DNA of 43,334 nucleotides from an uncultured beta proteobacterium (GTDB taxonomy: Bacteria > Pseudomonadota > Gammaproteobacteria > Burkholderiales > Burkholderiaceae_C): the NCBI GenBank assembly GCA_903924955.1, contig CAIYDK010000075.1, forward strand, positions 1 through 43,334. The letters run 5' to 3'. The notes beneath the pieces are model-generated. The model was not told where the DNA came from. It saw only the letters and a program-made list of their open reading frames with translations, and made no database searches. This document shows positions 1 to 11,482 of the stretch, in pieces. Both the position numbers and the translations under genes were made by a program. How positions within the stretch are numbered: position 1 is the first letter of the stretch; the number at the start of each line of letters is the position of its first letter.

Positions 1-178
1 CCTGGACTTGGGCGTGGAGAACCTGTTTGACAAGTTCTACTACCTGCCCACAGGCGGAGCTTACACCGGCCAGGGCACCACCATGAGCAACCCTGCGTTG
101 CCCAACTACCCGCAGTGGGGCACTGCAGTGCCGGGCATGGGGCGCTCGGTGTACGTGGGTTTGAACTTCAAGTTCTGA
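1..178 (+). CDS. TonB-dependent outer-membrane receptor, C-terminal end (partial)
   Basis: The open frame runs in from before the window and stops at TGA 176-178, leaving 58 residues. It contains LDLGVENLFDKFYY, the conserved 'NLFDK.Y' strand near the end of TonB-dependent receptors, and finishes GRSVYVGLNFKF with the terminal phenylalanine typical of outer-membrane beta-barrels. It would be the last strands of a barrel that imports siderophores, cobalamin or other large substrates using TonB energy. The substrate cannot be told because the plug and most of the barrel lie outside the window. Confidence 0.85.
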   Translation, partial: LDLGVENLFDKFYYLPTGGAYTGQGTTMSNPALPNYPQWGTAVPGMGRSVYVGLNFKF

Positions 179-358
179 TTACATGCTGAAGTACGCCGCC
201 ATCGCCGTGAACCATCGCGCCATCAGTCTGCGCCGCCTCTGGGTCGCGACTTGGGTCGGTGGGGCAGAAATCCGTCGAATCGCTCTTGCGTTGGCCGTTG
301 TGTCCGTCTGAAGCAGAGCGTTCACATGCAACCCAGTCAAACAAACAAGGAGATGGTC

Positions 359-727
359 ATGGAAATGATTCAGACGGTTTGCCCTAGCGGAGCACATCCA
401 CAATGGACAGGCTATGGCGCTGCCAAGCGCGACCACCACTATTTCAAGCTCATGCTGGACCAGGCGGCAGGCCTGTTTTTGGGTGGTGAGCCCGAAGCCG
501 CCCGTTTGATCTTGCGTGATGTGGTGATCGGGACGGTTGGATTCGAGGCGCTGGCGGTGTCAATCCACTCGTCAGTCAAGAGCCTGCGCGGCGGGTTGAC
601 CGCCAATGGGCGTTTGGGCATGGACAGTATGTCCGCCATTTTCAGGGTCGTGCGGGACTGGCTCCAGGCGACACTGGACGTGCATTCGGACGCGACAGAT
701 CAACACTTTCGCATCGCATTGGAGTAA
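359..727 (+). CDS. Small HTH-like protein of unknown role (antitoxin/regulator-like fold)
   Basis: A protein of 122 residues. I chose ATG 359 because AAGGAG lies six bases upstream; ATG 353 directly abuts that site and ATG 326 has none. The segment from 'GEPEAARLILRDVV' through 'GFEALAVSIHSSVKSLRGG' to 'MDSMSAIFRVVRDWLQ' resembles the helix-turn-helix layout of HigA-type or 'addiction module antidote' proteins, where a region around GFEALA precedes the recognition helix. I infer possible DNA binding from that likeness alone. There is no toxin partner beside it. It sits between a TonB receptor and phaM with its own ribosome-binding site, so it may be a lone regulator. Confidence 0.65.
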   Translation: MEMIQTVCPSGAHPQWTGYGAAKRDHHYFKLMLDQAAGLFLGGEPEAARLILRDVVIGTVGFEALAVSIHSSVKSLRGGLTANGRLGMDSMSAIFRVVRDWLQATLDVHSDATDQHFRIALE

Positions 728-769
728 GCTGCTAACTGTTCAAAGTTGACAACCTCCCATGGAGTGCAT

Positions 770-1456
770 ATGAGTGACACAGACACCACCGGTTTTGGCA
801 AATTCGTACCAGGTTTTGACTTTTTGCAAGGTCTGGCCAAAGGTGCTACCAACAACATTCCGCAAATGCCCAATCTGGGCACTTGGGTCGCCCCCACGCT
901 GAATGTGGACGAGCTGGAAAAGCGCATTGAAGAACTCAAGGCGGTGCACTTCTGGCTGGAGCAGAACTCCCGCGCGCTGGGTGCCACCATACAGGCACTC
1001 GAAGTGCAAAAAATGACCCTGTCCACCCTCAAGGGTATGAACTTCAACATCGGCGACGTTGCCAATGCCTTGAAGCTGCGGGCAGCCGAATCGGTGCAGA
1101 GCGGGGTACAGCGGGTCACCGAGCGTGCGGCGTCCACTGCCAAGACCATTTCGGATGTGGCAACCGGCAACTCGGGTGCGGGTGTCAAGGTCAGCAAGGC
1201 GGCCGCTGGAATGGGTGCCATGGTGGATCCATTGCAACTATGGGGTTCCCTCACGCAGCAATTCCAGCAAATTGCGGCCGGCGCATTCAAGGAGGCCACG
1301 ACTAAAACGGCCATGGATGTCACCAAAAACATGGCGACCGGTATGGCCAAAGAGGCCATGAAGTCAGCTACCACGGCAGGTAAAAAGGCGGCCAGCGGTG
1401 CGGTCAAACGCGTCACCAAGCCGGCGGCCCGTAAAACGGCCCCACGCAGCCGCTAG
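770..1456 (+). CDS. phaM: PhaM-type polyhydroxyalkanoate granule protein
   Basis: A protein of 228 residues from ATG 770, with GGAG five bases upstream. The N-terminal half has the block I recognise from PhaM: FGKFVPGFDFLQ, then WVAPTLNVDELEKRIEELK and FWLEQNSRALGATIQALEVQ. The C-terminal quarter is rich in Ala, Lys, Thr and Arg, ending VKRVTKPAARKTAPRSR. In Ralstonia eutropha (Cupriavidus necator), PhaM activates PHB synthase and ties storage granules to the nucleoid through a basic Ala/Lys tail. The tail here fits that role. No phaC or phaP is in the window. The FIST gene follows 34 bp downstream on the same strand and may be co-transcribed. Confidence 0.82.
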   Translation: MSDTDTTGFGKFVPGFDFLQGLAKGATNNIPQMPNLGTWVAPTLNVDELEKRIEELKAVHFWLEQNSRALGATIQALEVQKMTLSTLKGMNFNIGDVANALKLRAAESVQSGVQRVTERAASTAKTISDVATGNSGAGVKVSKAAAGMGAMVDPLQLWGSLTQQFQQIAAGAFKEATTKTAMDVTKNMATGMAKEAMKSATTAGKKAASGAVKRVTKPAARKTAPRSR

Positions 1457-1490
1457 TGCGGTTGGGGAGTCGTCCGCGTCTGGGGCGGAT

Positions 1491-3950
<2,460 letters not shown>

Positions 3951-5213
3951 CTACATCCCAAAATGCACCCGCACGCGCTCTTCCATGAGTCCGCGGGCTT
4001 CTTCTTCGCTGGCTTGAGCCAGGCGGTCAAAGGTCTTTCGGGCAATGTTGCGAAAGGCGGCCATCACCTCTGGGTCGAAATGGCTGCCAGTGTCTTTTTC
4101 CAGAATGCCCATGGCGACGTCAAAGCCCATGGGTTCCTTGTAAGGGCGTTTGGAGCACAGGGCGTCAAACACATCGGCCACGGCAAAGATGCGCGCAGCC
4201 AGCGGGATGGTTTGCGCCGACAACTTGCGCGGATAGCCCGAACCATCCCATTTTTCGTGGTGTGCGGCCACTACGGCGTTGGCGCCGGCCAGCCAGTTAA
4301 TACCGTCGACAATGCTTTCACCCTGCGCCACATGGGTACGCATGGTCGTCATTTCGGTGTCATCCAGTCGCCCCGGTTTGAGCAGAATGGCGTCAGGTAT
4401 GCCGATCTTGCCCACGTCGTGCAAGAAGCTGCCCACAATAAGGGTCTGCATGGCTTCGCTCTTGAGGTTTAGCTGTTCACCAATGCGTGAGGCAATCCAG
4501 GCCACACGGTAGTTGTGCGCCCCCGTGTCGGAGTCGCGCTTGGCGATCGCCCGGCCCATGGCCTCCATCATCGCAATGTGCGACTCCAGCACCTCGCGCG
4601 CCTTGCGTGTGTTGTCTGCCGAGAGGTGCACCACAACCGGGTAAAGCGCTGCGCCGCACAACAGCGATGCCAAGCCCACCATCAAAGCCATGGTCAATGA
4701 ATTATTGAAAATCTGGTCCTGCTGCCACTTCGGGATTACGCGAACACCTTCAAAGTACCCGGTGATGGGCGCATGGGGGTTGGTGGCCGATGTGCGCAAA
4801 GGCACAAACACACGCAGCAGCCACATGTCCGGCGTTGGCTTGATGCTTTCGTACGACGCCGCCGTGTACCGGGGCGCTTCATGGGTAGGCAATTTGGCTT
4901 CTACTGCCTCCCCTTCTGCGGTCATGGATTCGGCCAGCTTGAGACCCTGCATGTCATAAATTTCCGCAATATCGAACAGCCCGCCGGCAATGGCGTAGGC
5001 AGCCGCCTTGGCGTGGTTCGCTGCATCGGGTCCGCTCAGTTCTATGGCATCAAAGCGGTGCAGCAACCGGCCAGATTCCTCGTTTGCCAGCGCCACCACG
5101 CTTTCTTCCGCGCTTTCGCGCGCCACCATCCAGGCGACGGGGCTGGCCAGCGAAGCCAGAAGCACGCTGACCATCGTGATACGAAGGGCGGTCCGTTTTT
5201 GAAAGGCGTCCAT
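3951..5213 (-). CDS. Membrane-anchored HD-GYP cyclic-di-GMP phosphodiesterase
   Basis: A protein of 420 residues. A transmembrane helix near residues 12-30 is followed by a periplasmic sensor region and a second helix (LTMALMVGLASLLCGAALYP). The C-terminal half is an HD-GYP domain: FLHDVGKIGIPDAILLKPG holds the HD pair, followed by the TMRTHVAQGE histidine, AAHHEKWDGSGYP with the GYP motif, and VADVFDAL. These are the metal- and substrate-binding residues of enzymes that cleave cyclic di-GMP, so it is likely active. GAGGAG lies seven bases before ATG 5213. It sits 11 bp after queA and 9 bp before tgt on the same strand, so it is probably co-transcribed with the queuosine genes. That pairing may be chance. 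Confidence 0.92.
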   Translation of the reverse strand: MDAFQKRTALRITMVSVLLASLASPVAWMVARESAEESVVALANEESGRLLHRFDAIELSGPDAANHAKAAAYAIAGGLFDIAEIYDMQGLKLAESMTAEGEAVEAKLPTHEAPRYTAASYESIKPTPDMWLLRVFVPLRTSATNPHAPITGYFEGVRVIPKWQQDQIFNNSLTMALMVGLASLLCGAALYPVVVHLSADNTRKAREVLESHIAMMEAMGRAIAKRDSDTGAHNYRVAWIASRIGEQLNLKSEAMQTLIVGSFLHDVGKIGIPDAILLKPGRLDDTEMTTMRTHVAQGESIVDGINWLAGANAVVAAHHEKWDGSGYPRKLSAQTIPLAARIFAVADVFDALCSKRPYKEPMGFDVAMGILEKDTGSHFDPEVMAAFRNIARKTFDRLAQASEEEARGLMEERVRVHFGM

Positions 5214-5224
5214 GGGCTTACTCC

Positions 5225-6373
5225 TCAGGCTATGGTAGCGCGAGAGAGCAGCATGGCGTCTCCATAGCTGAAAAAACGGTATTCACGCTCAATGGCCGTG
5301 CGGTACAGCGCCATGATGGCGTCATACCCGGCAAACGCGCTGACCAGCATCATCAGGCTGGACTTGGGCAGGTGAAAGTTGGTGACCAGCAGGTCAATCA
5401 GTTTGAAATTAAACCCGGGTGTGATGAAGATGCGGGTGTCGTTGGAAAATGGGGTCAGAGCACACGGCTGCTTTGCATCCGGTGATCCGACCCCGTTTTC
5501 CAAGGCCCATGACTCCAGCGCGCGCACGGTGGTGGTGCCCACGGCCACGATTCGCCCGCCACGGGCCTTGCACTCGGCAATGGCTTGCTGGGTCGCAGCC
5601 GGCACCTCGTACCACTCGCTGTGCATTTGGTGTTCGGACAGGTTTTCAGTCTTGACGGGCTGGAAGGTACCTGCCCCCACGTGCAACGTCACATGCGCCC
5701 GCTGTACGCCCATGGCGTCAATCTGGTCCAGCAGGGGCTGGTCAAAGTGCAGCGCAGCGGTAGGCGCAGCGACCGCACCGGGGTTCCTGGCGAACACGGT
5801 CTGGTAGCGCAGGGCGTCTTCTGCCGAGTCGGTGTGGGTGATGTAGGGGGGCAGGGGTACATGGCCGTGACGCTCCATCAGCGCGTAGGGGTCGTCTCCG
5901 CGGTCGTTGGATAGCACAAATCGAAACAACGGACCATCGGCATCGGGCCATCGGCCCAGCAGGGTGGCGCTCAGACCGTCGGTATGGCCACTGGCGCACA
6001 CCAGTTTCAGCGTGGCGCCCACTTCTGGTTTCTTGCTGACCCGCATGTGGGCCGCCACCTGGTTGCCGCCCAAGACGCGCTCGACTAGAAGTTCCACCTT
6101 GCCGCCGGTGGCTTTTTCACCGAACAGGCGGGCGTTGACCACCTTGGTGTCGTTGAAGACCAACAGGTCGCCGGCCTTCAGACGCGTTGGCAGCTCGCGG
6201 AAGATGCGGTCCATCGGCGGTGTGCAGGTGCCGTCCAGCAGGCGAGAGCCACTGCGCTCGGCTGCGGGGTGCTGTGCAATCAGCGCTTCGGGCAGTGCGA
6301 AGTCAAAGTCGCTCAGGCAGTAGCGCGTGGTGACGGTGTTTGTCACCGCGGCAGGAACAGAAGATGAGGTCAT
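5225..6373 (-). CDS. queA: S-adenosylmethionine:tRNA ribosyltransferase-isomerase, with an in-frame repeat insert
   Basis: A protein of 382 residues from ATG 6373; the track's upstream start adds unrelated residues. QueA moves the ribosyl part of SAM onto preQ1-tRNA to form epoxyqueuosine. Visible motifs are FDFALPEALIAQHPA, LLVFNDTKVVNARL, GAGTFQPVKTENLSEHQMHSE, VGTTTVRALESWA, and FITPGFNFKLIDLLVTNFHLP. Between 'ALE' and 'NDTRIFI' it carries about eight residues more than E. coli QueA, encoded by a REP-like palindrome (5442-5503). This loop should lie at the surface, so the enzyme is probably still active. No clear Shine-Dalgarno is seen. It is divergent from recG across 59 bp. Confidence 0.96.
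   Translation of the reverse strand: MTSSSVPAAVTNTVTTRYCLSDFDFALPEALIAQHPAAERSGSRLLDGTCTPPMDRIFRELPTRLKAGDLLVFNDTKVVNARLFGEKATGGKVELLVERVLGGNQVAAHMRVSKKPEVGATLKLVCASGHTDGLSATLLGRWPDADGPLFRFVLSNDRGDDPYALMERHGHVPLPPYITHTDSAEDALRYQTVFARNPGAVAAPTAALHFDQPLLDQIDAMGVQRAHVTLHVGAGTFQPVKTENLSEHQMHSEWYEVPAATQQAIAECKARGGRIVAVGTTTVRALESWALENGVGSPDAKQPCALTPFSNDTRIFITPGFNFKLIDLLVTNFHLPKSSLMMLVSAFAGYDAIMALYRTAIEREYRFFSYGDAMLLSRATIA
5442..5503. repeat. REP-like palindrome (family R) inside queA
   Basis: Two 15-base arms, TTGGAAAATGGGGTC at 5442-5456 and GACCCCGTTTTCCAA at 5489-5503, are inverted repeats with one mismatch. Between them is GGGGTCAGAGCACA-type sequence, as in the family R copies at 13659 and 41082. 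On the queA strand the element is open and reads NGVGSPDAKQPCALTP. Confidence 0.7.
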
Positions 6374-6432
6374 GTGTGCTTGAGGGTTGAACAAACCCGT
6401 ACCAAGGTTGAAAGAACGGGCAGAATTGTCCC

Positions 6433-8589
6433 ATGCCGCACAGCACCACCCCAAGCACCACCAAAGCCAGCACTGCGACGCCGAAAAGCGCGACGCAGAA
6501 GGCGCTGGAAAAAATGGGTTTGAGGCGCGACATTGACCTGGCCTTGCATCTGCCCCTGCGCTACGAGGACGAAACCCGCATCACCAGGTTGCGCGATGTG
6601 CGTGAGGGTGACACCGCGCAGATCGAAGCCCGCGTGACGGACTGCGAGGTGAGCTTTCGGCCTCGGCGCCAGTTGGTGGTGACGGTGGACGATGGAACCG
6701 ATACCTGCACGCTGCGCTTTTTCAGCTTCTACCCGTCGCAGCAAAAGGCGCTGGCCGTGGGAAACCGTATCCGCGCGCGTGGCGAGGTAAAGGGTGGCTT
6801 TCTGGGCCGGACCATGCTGCACCCCAGCTTTCGCAGTGCGGGGGGCGACTTGCCAACGGCGCTGACGCCCGTGTATCCCACGGTTGCAGGACTGTCCCAG
6901 CCGGTGTTGCGCAAGGAGGTGCTGGCCGGGCTGGCGCGGGCCGAGTTGTCCGACACGTTTGCGCCGGGAGACTTAAGCCAAATCAACCACCAGGCCCTGT
7001 GGACATTGCGTCAGGCGCTATCATTTTTGCATCATCCGACGCCCGATGTGTCGCTGCATACGCTGCAAGACCACAGTCATCCGGCCTGGCAGCGGCTCAA
7101 GGCAGAGGAACTTCTGGCGCAGCAACTGTCGCAACTGCAATCACGCCGGGAGCGCGCCATGTTGCGTGCCCCGGTGCTGGCGATGGTGGAGCCGGAGGTG
7201 TTTTCCCCGGCAAACGAACCGGAGCAGCCCGTGCTGTTGCCGCTTTACAGCGAGTTGGTGGCCACGCTGCCATTCAAGCTCACGGCAGCGCAGCAGCGCG
7301 TATGCGCCGAGATTGCCCGTGATCTGGCGCGCCCGGTTCCCATGCATCGCCTGTTGCAGGGCGACGTGGGCTCCGGGAAAACCGTGGTGGCCGCGCTGGC
7401 AGCCGCAATCTGTATCGACGCTGGTTGGCAGTGCGCCCTGATGGCGCCCACTGAAATACTGGCCGAGCAGCACTTTCGCAAGATGCTGGGGTGGCTGGAG
7501 CCTTTGGGTATCACCACCGCGTGGCTTACGGGCAACCAGAAGGCCAAAGAGCGGCGCGCCATGCTGGAACTGATTGAGAGTGGCGAGGCGGCACTGGTGG
7601 TGGGCACGCATGCGGTGATCCAGGAAAAAGTGCAATTCAAGAATCTGGCGCTGGCGGTGATTGACGAGCAACACCGCTTTGGCGTGGCCCAGCGCCTGGC
7701 ACTGCGCAACAAATTGACCCACGATGGCATGGAGCCCCACATGCTGATGATGACCGCTACACCCATTCCGCGCACCCTGGCCATGAGCTATTACGCCGAC
7801 CTGGATGTGTCGACCATCAACGAGCTGCCACCGGGTCGCACGCCCATCATCACAAAGGTGGTGAACGAGTTCCGCCGTGGCGAGGTGGTGGAGCGCATTC
7901 ACGCCCAAATTGGGCAAGGCCGCCAGGTGTACTGGGTGTGCCCTTTGATTGAGGAAAGCGAGGCGCTGGACTTGAGCAATGCCACGCAAACGCATGCCGA
8001 ACTACAGGCCGCTTTGCAGGGTGTCGTCCTGGCCAATGGTGAGGCGGTGCAGGTGGGGCTCCTGCATTCGCGCATGGCCGCCGACGACAAGAAAGCGGTC
8101 ATGGCGGCCTTCAAGGAAGGTCACATGGCCGTGCTGGTCAGCACTACGGTGATTGAAGTGGGGGTGGATGTGCCCAATGCCTCGCTGATGGTGATTGAGC
8201 ACGCCGAGCGCTTTGGGCTGAGCCAGTTGCACCAGTTGCGCGGACGGGTGGGGCGGGGTGCGGCCGCCTCGGCCTGTGTGCTCCTGTATTCCACGGGCGA
8301 TGCACCACGCCTGAGCGAAGCGGCGCGTGCACGCCTGCGGGCCATGGCCGAGACTAACGACGGATTTGAGATTGCGCGCCGTGACCTCGATATCCGGGGC
8401 CCGGGCGAATTTTTAGGTGCGCGCCAGTCGGGTGATGCGATGCTGCGTTTTGCCGATATCGACCGTGACATTGAACTTCTGGACTGGGCGCGCAAGGAAG
8501 CGCCTATGCTGCTGGATCAGCACCCGGCGCTGGCGGCCAGGCATGTGGCACGGTGGTTGGGTGGAAAATCAGAGTTTTTAAAGGCTTGA
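6433..8589 (+). CDS. recG: ATP-dependent DNA helicase RecG
   Basis: A protein of 718 residues, slightly longer than E. coli RecG. RecG remodels stalled replication forks and recombination intermediates. The N-terminal wedge/OB region carries LHLPLRYEDETRIT. Helicase motifs follow: Walker A GDVGSGKT near residue 310, MAPTEILAEQHF, VVGTHAVIQ, the RecG-specific DEQHRFGV, TATPIPRTLA, then in the second domain VLVSTTVIEVGVDVPNA and HQLRGRVGRG. The C-terminal block DLDIRGPGEFLGARQSG is typical. There is no Shine-Dalgarno before ATG 6433, but AGAATT lies five bases upstream, so it may be read with almost no leader. It is divergent from queA. Confidence 0.97.
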   Translation: MPHSTTPSTTKASTATPKSATQKALEKMGLRRDIDLALHLPLRYEDETRITRLRDVREGDTAQIEARVTDCEVSFRPRRQLVVTVDDGTDTCTLRFFSFYPSQQKALAVGNRIRARGEVKGGFLGRTMLHPSFRSAGGDLPTALTPVYPTVAGLSQPVLRKEVLAGLARAELSDTFAPGDLSQINHQALWTLRQALSFLHHPTPDVSLHTLQDHSHPAWQRLKAEELLAQQLSQLQSRRERAMLRAPVLAMVEPEVFSPANEPEQPVLLPLYSELVATLPFKLTAAQQRVCAEIARDLARPVPMHRLLQGDVGSGKTVVAALAAAICIDAGWQCALMAPTEILAEQHFRKMLGWLEPLGITTAWLTGNQKAKERRAMLELIESGEAALVVGTHAVIQEKVQFKNLALAVIDEQHRFGVAQRLALRNKLTHDGMEPHMLMMTATPIPRTLAMSYYADLDVSTINELPPGRTPIITKVVNEFRRGEVVERIHAQIGQGRQVYWVCPLIEESEALDLSNATQTHAELQAALQGVVLANGEAVQVGLLHSRMAADDKKAVMAAFKEGHMAVLVSTTVIEVGVDVPNASLMVIEHAERFGLSQLHQLRGRVGRGAAASACVLLYSTGDAPRLSEAARARLRAMAETNDGFEIARRDLDIRGPGEFLGARQSGDAMLRFADIDRDIELLDWARKEAPMLLDQHPALAARHVARWLGGKSEFLKA

Positions 8590-8608
8590 ATACGATGGAC
8601 ATGACACT

Positions 8609-9616
8609 ATGACCGGATTTTTCCCGCTGCTGTGGTGGGCACTGGTCGGTGCGAGTGTGTTGGGTGCGGTGGTGTACCTGTTCATGGAATACCAAGCCTA
8701 CCTGCTACGCACCAGTGTGACCAGCGTGCCGGGTGGCTTGCGGTTCACCGCCCAGGGTTTCTCCGTTGAGTCGCGTCATTCGTCTAAAGAGATCAAGGTC
8801 ATTGCCAAGAACGGCGCTTATGCGCGTCAGGCTTTGCCCAATGGGGAGGAAGAGTTGCAAGCGGGCGCTGTGACGGTGACTCTGTCGGCTATAGGCCTGC
8901 AGATTGAGGTGTCGCGCATCTCGGTCAAGGAGGGTGATGCCGGAGATCCCGTGCCTACCGGGTTTAGCCGCATCGTGTTCTCGGCAATCGACGAGAAACT
9001 GCGAAAGACGCAGGGTAAGCCAGCCAGTGAGCGCTCCCAACTGAAGCTGGACCGGGTGCCGGATTCCATTGCGACCGACTTCCAGCAGTTTGCCAATGGT
9101 TTGCGGGCATGGATCGACAAGGTTGAGCAGCAGTTGGAGGCGCAACTCGCCGCTCAACGGCAGCGTGAGCAGGAGACTGCAGCCGCCGCGCTGGTTTCGC
9201 AGATTGATCCGAAGGAAGATACGTCCATCCCTTTGAACGAGGCCGAACGGGAAGAGCGGGCGGGTGGCCAGATTGACAAATGGCGGGCCGCGGCGGGATT
9301 CAAGGGCACGTCCACCGAGGTCAGTTTTGATGCGCGCGGCCAAATTGTCTGGCTGATCGATCTTCACCCGAGCGGTAAGGTCATTCTGCATGCCAACAAT
9401 CGCACATTTCACGGTAGCCTGAAGGGTGCAACCGTCTCAGGCATTGGCACCGAGATGGAGATCGCTGTTCGAGACGACTATTGGTCTGAAGAAGACCCCC
9501 GGCTGGTGACGTTTAGGGTGCTGGGTGGAACCGCGCCGGAGAATCGCAGGGCGTGGAAAGAGCGACTGGAGCTATTGATTCAAAGTCTGAACCCCGTGGT
9601 CCACCAGCCGCGTTAG
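8609..9616 (+). CDS. Membrane-anchored protein of unknown function between recG and oxyR
   Basis: A protein of 335 residues that I do not recognise. One N-terminal transmembrane helix (LLWWALVGASVLGAVVYLFM, residues 7-26) is followed by a soluble domain of mixed strands, a charged probable coiled coil (VEQQLEAQLAAQRQREQET) near residues 170-190, and a C-terminal region with conserved-looking strands (KVILHANNRTFHG, DDYWSEEDPRLVTFRVLGG). The orientation should place the bulk either in the cytoplasm or the periplasm; the sequence does not decide. It lies 19 bp after recG and 26 bp before oxyR, so it is probably in one transcript with them. The start ATG 8609 has only a weak upstream GGA. Confidence 0.8.
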   Translation: MTGFFPLLWWALVGASVLGAVVYLFMEYQAYLLRTSVTSVPGGLRFTAQGFSVESRHSSKEIKVIAKNGAYARQALPNGEEELQAGAVTVTLSAIGLQIEVSRISVKEGDAGDPVPTGFSRIVFSAIDEKLRKTQGKPASERSQLKLDRVPDSIATDFQQFANGLRAWIDKVEQQLEAQLAAQRQREQETAAAALVSQIDPKEDTSIPLNEAEREERAGGQIDKWRAAAGFKGTSTEVSFDARGQIVWLIDLHPSGKVILHANNRTFHGSLKGATVSGIGTEMEIAVRDDYWSEEDPRLVTFRVLGGTAPENRRAWKERLELLIQSLNPVVHQPR

Positions 9617-9642
9617 ACCTATGGATTTCATTAAGGGTTGAC

Positions 9643-10602
9643 ATGACACTGACCGAATTGAAGTACATCGTGGCCGTTGCGCGGGAGCGGCATTTTGGCA
9701 AAGCGGCCGAGGCCTGCTATGTGTCGCAGCCGACCCTGTCGGTGGCGGTGAAGAAGCTCGAAGAAGAACTCGATGTCAAACTGTTTGAGCGCAGCGCAAG
9801 CGAGGTAACCGTGACGCCGCTGGGCGAAGAAATTGTGCGCCAGGCGCAAAGTGTGCTGGAGCAGGCCGCCAACATCAAGGACATTGCGAAACGCGGCAAG
9901 GACCCGTTGGCGGGGTCACTCAAACTGGGTGTGATCTACACCATTGCCCCGTATCTGTTGCCCGATCTGGTGCGCCAGGTCATCAAGCGCACGCCCCAGA
10001 TGCCGCTGATGTTGCAGGAAAACTTCACCGTCAAGCTGCTGGAAATGCTGCGCACGGGTGAGATCGATTGCGCCATTCTTGCCGAGCCGTTTCCCGATAC
10101 CGGATTGGCCTCTGCCCCCTTGTATGACGAGCCTTTTCTGGCCGCCGTTCCCATGGCGCATGCGCTCGCGTCGCAAGACAGTGTGACGACCGAGCAGCTC
10201 AAAAAGGAAACCATGTTGCTGCTGGGCAATGGCCATTGTTTCCGGGACCATGTGCTCGAAGTCTGTCCCGAGTTCGCCCGTTTTTCCAGCGACACCGAGG
10301 GCATTCGCAAGAGTTTTGAAGGCTCGTCCCTGGAGACCATCAAGCACATGGTGGCCGCCGGCATGGGTATCACCCTGGTGCCGCGCCTGAGCGTGCCTGC
10401 CGGAGCGCTGGTGGCCAAGACGCGCCGCCATGCCGATTCGTTGGTGAAGTACCTGCCGGTGCAGGATGGCCCCGGTTCAGAGCCGCCCTCGCGGCGGGTG
10501 GTTCTGGTCTGGCGGCGCAGTTTTACCCGCTACGAGGCGATAGCGGCGTTGCGCAACGCCATCTACGCCTGCGAGCTGCCTGGCGTGGTCCGTTTGTCTT
10601 AG
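9643..10602 (+). CDS. oxyR: LysR-type peroxide sensor and regulator OxyR
   Basis: A protein of 319 residues from ATG 9643, with AAGGG five bases upstream. An N-terminal winged HTH (MTLTELKYIVAVARERHFGKAA, then SQPTLSVAVKKLEEEL) is followed by a LysR substrate domain. The redox motif GHCFRDHVLEVC places cysteines at residues 199 and 208, the same numbers as the disulfide pair of E. coli OxyR. GHCFRD and the later SLETIKHMVAAGMGITLVP support OxyR over CynR- or CysB-type relatives. It should induce catalase and peroxidase genes under H2O2, none of which are in the window. The recG-oxyR-ubiA order is common in Burkholderiales. Confidence 0.95.
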   Translation: MTLTELKYIVAVARERHFGKAAEACYVSQPTLSVAVKKLEEELDVKLFERSASEVTVTPLGEEIVRQAQSVLEQAANIKDIAKRGKDPLAGSLKLGVIYTIAPYLLPDLVRQVIKRTPQMPLMLQENFTVKLLEMLRTGEIDCAILAEPFPDTGLASAPLYDEPFLAAVPMAHALASQDSVTTEQLKKETMLLLGNGHCFRDHVLEVCPEFARFSSDTEGIRKSFEGSSLETIKHMVAAGMGITLVPRLSVPAGALVAKTRRHADSLVKYLPVQDGPGSEPPSRRVVLVWRRSFTRYEAIAALRNAIYACELPGVVRLS

Positions 10603-10617
10603 GCAGTGCAAATTTAG

Positions 10618-11469
10618 ATGCGACGAAAAATTGATTTGTATTTGCAACTGATCCGCTGGGATCGGCCCGCTGGCTGGTTGCTGCTCCTGTGGCCTACGCT
10701 GAGTGCGTTATGGCTGGCGGCTGGGGGGTTTCCAGGCTGGCATTTGGTATTGGTTTTTACGCTGGGAACCATTCTGATGCGCAGCGCGGGGTGCTGCATC
10801 AATGACGTGGCGGATCGTGAGTTTGATCGGCATGTCAAGCGCACCGCGCAGCGGCCGGTGACCCGTGGCGCAGTGTCTTCGCGGGAGGCACTGGCCGTGG
10901 GGGCGGTTCTGGCCCTGGCCGCATTCCTGCTGGTTTTGACCACCAATACAGTGACTGTGGGCTGGTCGTTTGCTGCGTTGGCGGTGACCTTGGCCTATCC
11001 CTATGCCAAGCGTTTTGTTTCGATGCCGCAAGCAGTTTTGGGAGTTGCATTCAGCTTCGGAATTCCCATGGCGTACGCGGCCGTCCATGCAGAAATTCCT
11101 GCGGTGGCCTGGGTTCTGCTGGCAGGCAATTTATTTTGGGTTCTGGCCTATGACACCGAATACGCCATGGTTGACCGCGACGACGATTTGCGCATCGGCA
11201 TGAAGACATCGGCCATTACCCTGGGGCGCTGGGATGTGCCTGCCGTCATGGCGTTTTATCTGGTGTATTTACTGATATGGAGTGGTGTGGTTGCCCCAGT
11301 GCTGTCGTCTGGATGGTGGTGGGCGGGTGTGTCGGTTGCGAGTGCCCAGATAGTGTGGCACTTTCAGCTGATTCGGCACCGTTCGCGTGATGGGTGCTTC
11401 AAGGCGTTTCGCCTGAACCACTGGGTCGGTTTTGCGGTTTTCGCCGGACTCTTTGCGAGTCGGTTGTAA
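10618..11469 (+). CDS. ubiA: 4-hydroxybenzoate polyprenyltransferase
   Basis: A protein of 283 residues, the usual UbiA length. It attaches the polyprenyl tail to 4-hydroxybenzoate in ubiquinone synthesis at the inner membrane. The two Asp-rich substrate motifs are [15 protein letters not shown] (about residues 62-76) and [20 protein letters not shown], and [19 protein letters not shown] is the typical first helix. About eight hydrophobic helices can be picked out. It starts 15 bp after oxyR and is likely in the same transcript. There is no Shine-Dalgarno before ATG 10618. It converges on the psiF-like gene, with a terminator between. Confidence 0.96.
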   Translation: MRRKIDLYLQLIRWDRPAGWLLLLWPTLSALWLAAGGFPGWHLVLVFTLGTILMRSAGCCINDVADREFDRHVKRTAQRPVTRGAVSSREALAVGAVLALAAFLLVLTTNTVTVGWSFAALAVTLAYPYAKRFVSMPQAVLGVAFSFGIPMAYAAVHAEIPAVAWVLLAGNLFWVLAYDTEYAMVDRDDDLRIGMKTSAITLGRWDVPAVMAFYLVYLLIWSGVVAPVLSSGWWWAGVSVASAQIVWHFQLIRHRSRDGCFKAFRLNHWVGFAVFAGLFASRL

Positions 11470-11482
11470 GCGTTGACGCAAT

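Noticed and set aside
183-311. A 42-codon frame after the TonB receptor (MLKYAAIAVN...).
   Set aside because: No ribosome-binding site, no recognisable domain, and an Arg-rich composition like out-of-frame reading. I cannot support it as a gene.
7017-7040. GCGCTATCATTTTTGCATC in recG, like the start of family A.
   Set aside because: It encodes a segment expected in RecG, and the GGGGGCT half is missing.
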